Positions 5,204 to 5,413 of a stretch of 5,413 bases of DNA are shown piece after piece. The translations under genes were made by a program, and so were the position numbers. Numbering within the stretch: position 1 is the stretch's first letter; every line of letters starts with the position of its first letter. Under the pieces are notes generated by a model. It searched no databases and was not told the origin of the DNA. It saw nothing but the letters and a program-made list of their open reading frames with translations. Origin of the DNA: an uncultured Bacteroidota bacterium (GTDB lineage Bacteria; Bacteroidota; Bacteroidia; NS11-12g; UBA955); NCBI GenBank assembly GCA_903879775.1, contig CAIRMY010000265.1, positions 1 to 5,413 of the forward strand, written 5' to 3'.

Positions 5204-5413
5204 TTGTTTGTTTGACCTTGGCTGCTTTTGATTTGAAAATTGAGGTGTTCATTGCAACGTCTGCGGTGATAGATTTGGCCATCGATGCCTCTAGGGCGGT
5301 GGTGTATGCCAGTAATGGATATGTCCACAAGCACGATTTGTATTTGATTCCCATTTTATTGGTTGTAAGCATTTTAGGCACATTTATCGGAAAGAAAATA
5401 TTGGATCATGTAT
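5194..5413 (+). CDS. TauE/SafE-family (TSUP) permease fragment, 5'-truncated and cut by window end
   Basis: An open frame of 73 codons running off the window. It begins MFSVVCLTLAAFDLK and continues with FIATSAVIDLAIDASRAVVYASNGYV (19-44) and DLYLIPILLVVSILGTFIGKKILDHV (48-73). The stretch FIAT-SAVID-xxxDxSRxxVY-xxxGY, followed by a hydrophobic helix ending GTFIGKKIL, resembles the second half of sulfite/anion exporter (TSUP) permeases, which total about 250 residues. The expected N-terminal half and the glycine-rich GxxGxGG-type segment that precedes this region are absent. The frame directly upstream is the acs stop (5185-5187), so no longer version exists. The ATG lies inside the heptad array, where homology also seems to stop. 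It is probably a truncated remnant or a rearrangement junction, though a short diverged gene cannot be excluded. The family identification is from pattern memory. Confidence 0.6.
   Translation, partial: MFSVVCLTLAAFDLKIEVFIATSAVIDLAIDASRAVVYASNGYVHKHDLYLIPILLVVSILGTFIGKKILDHV

Noticed and set aside
5184..5381. Minus-strand open frame at the right end
   Set aside because: The + strand reading shows a recognisable TSUP-like sequence over the same bases; the minus translation resembles nothing known.
1..5413. Defence, toxin-antitoxin or biosynthetic gene system
   Set aside because: No gene belongs to a known or suspected family of these kinds. The genes are metabolic or envelope-related, and the unusual content is in the repeats.

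Overview
The window looks like chromosomal DNA from a member of the Bacteroidota (Flavobacteriia- or Sphingobacteriia-like). This rests on the moderately AT-rich composition, the near absence of Shine-Dalgarno sequences, a TAnnTTTG-type promoter box just before the first gene, and the protein families present. All recognisable genes lie on the + strand. No rRNA, tRNA, CRISPR, transposase or phage gene is visible.

Layout: (1) Positions 1-202 are non-coding and repeat-rich: a small palindrome, two perfect GC-rich hairpins of REP type, seven degenerate 15-17 bp copies of a CGTATCGCATACGCCC unit, then three heptads of a CNYTAAA repeat ending at the promoter of gene 1. (2) 220-945 encodes an exported protein of unknown function. 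(3) 1082-1675 encodes a LURP-one/scramblase-like (Tubby-fold) protein. Its stop codon overlaps the start of (4), 1675-2679, an exported class A beta-lactamase-fold serine hydrolase that keeps the SxxK, SDN and KTG motifs but has no obvious general-base glutamate where related enzymes have one. The end of this gene runs into (5), a perfect-register 8 bp tandem array (2656-2759). (6) 2810-3178 encodes a small four-helix DoxX-like membrane protein. (7) 3271-5187 encodes a full-length AMP-forming acetyl-CoA synthetase (acs). (8) From 5194 to the window edge runs an open frame matching the middle of a TauE/SafE (TSUP) permease. It lacks the expected N-terminal half and starts inside a repeat.

Functionally the genes do not form one obvious pathway. 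acs is central carbon metabolism (acetate activation). The LOR-like and beta-lactamase-like genes form a translationally coupled pair. The others are envelope proteins with undetermined roles.

The most distinctive feature is the intergenic DNA. A heptad repeat (CNYTAAA) occurs at four places. It lies in forward orientation just before the starts of gene 1, the doxX-like gene and acs, and in reverse orientation just after, or overlapping, the stops of the doxX-like gene and acs. The last two genes are therefore each bracketed by inverted arrays. Both the heptad and the octad arrays supply the stop codons and last residues of the preceding genes. The truncated TSUP frame begins exactly at a heptad array, suggesting these arrays serve as recombination or insertion junctions. 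I do not see a recognisable defence, CRISPR or biosynthetic system here.
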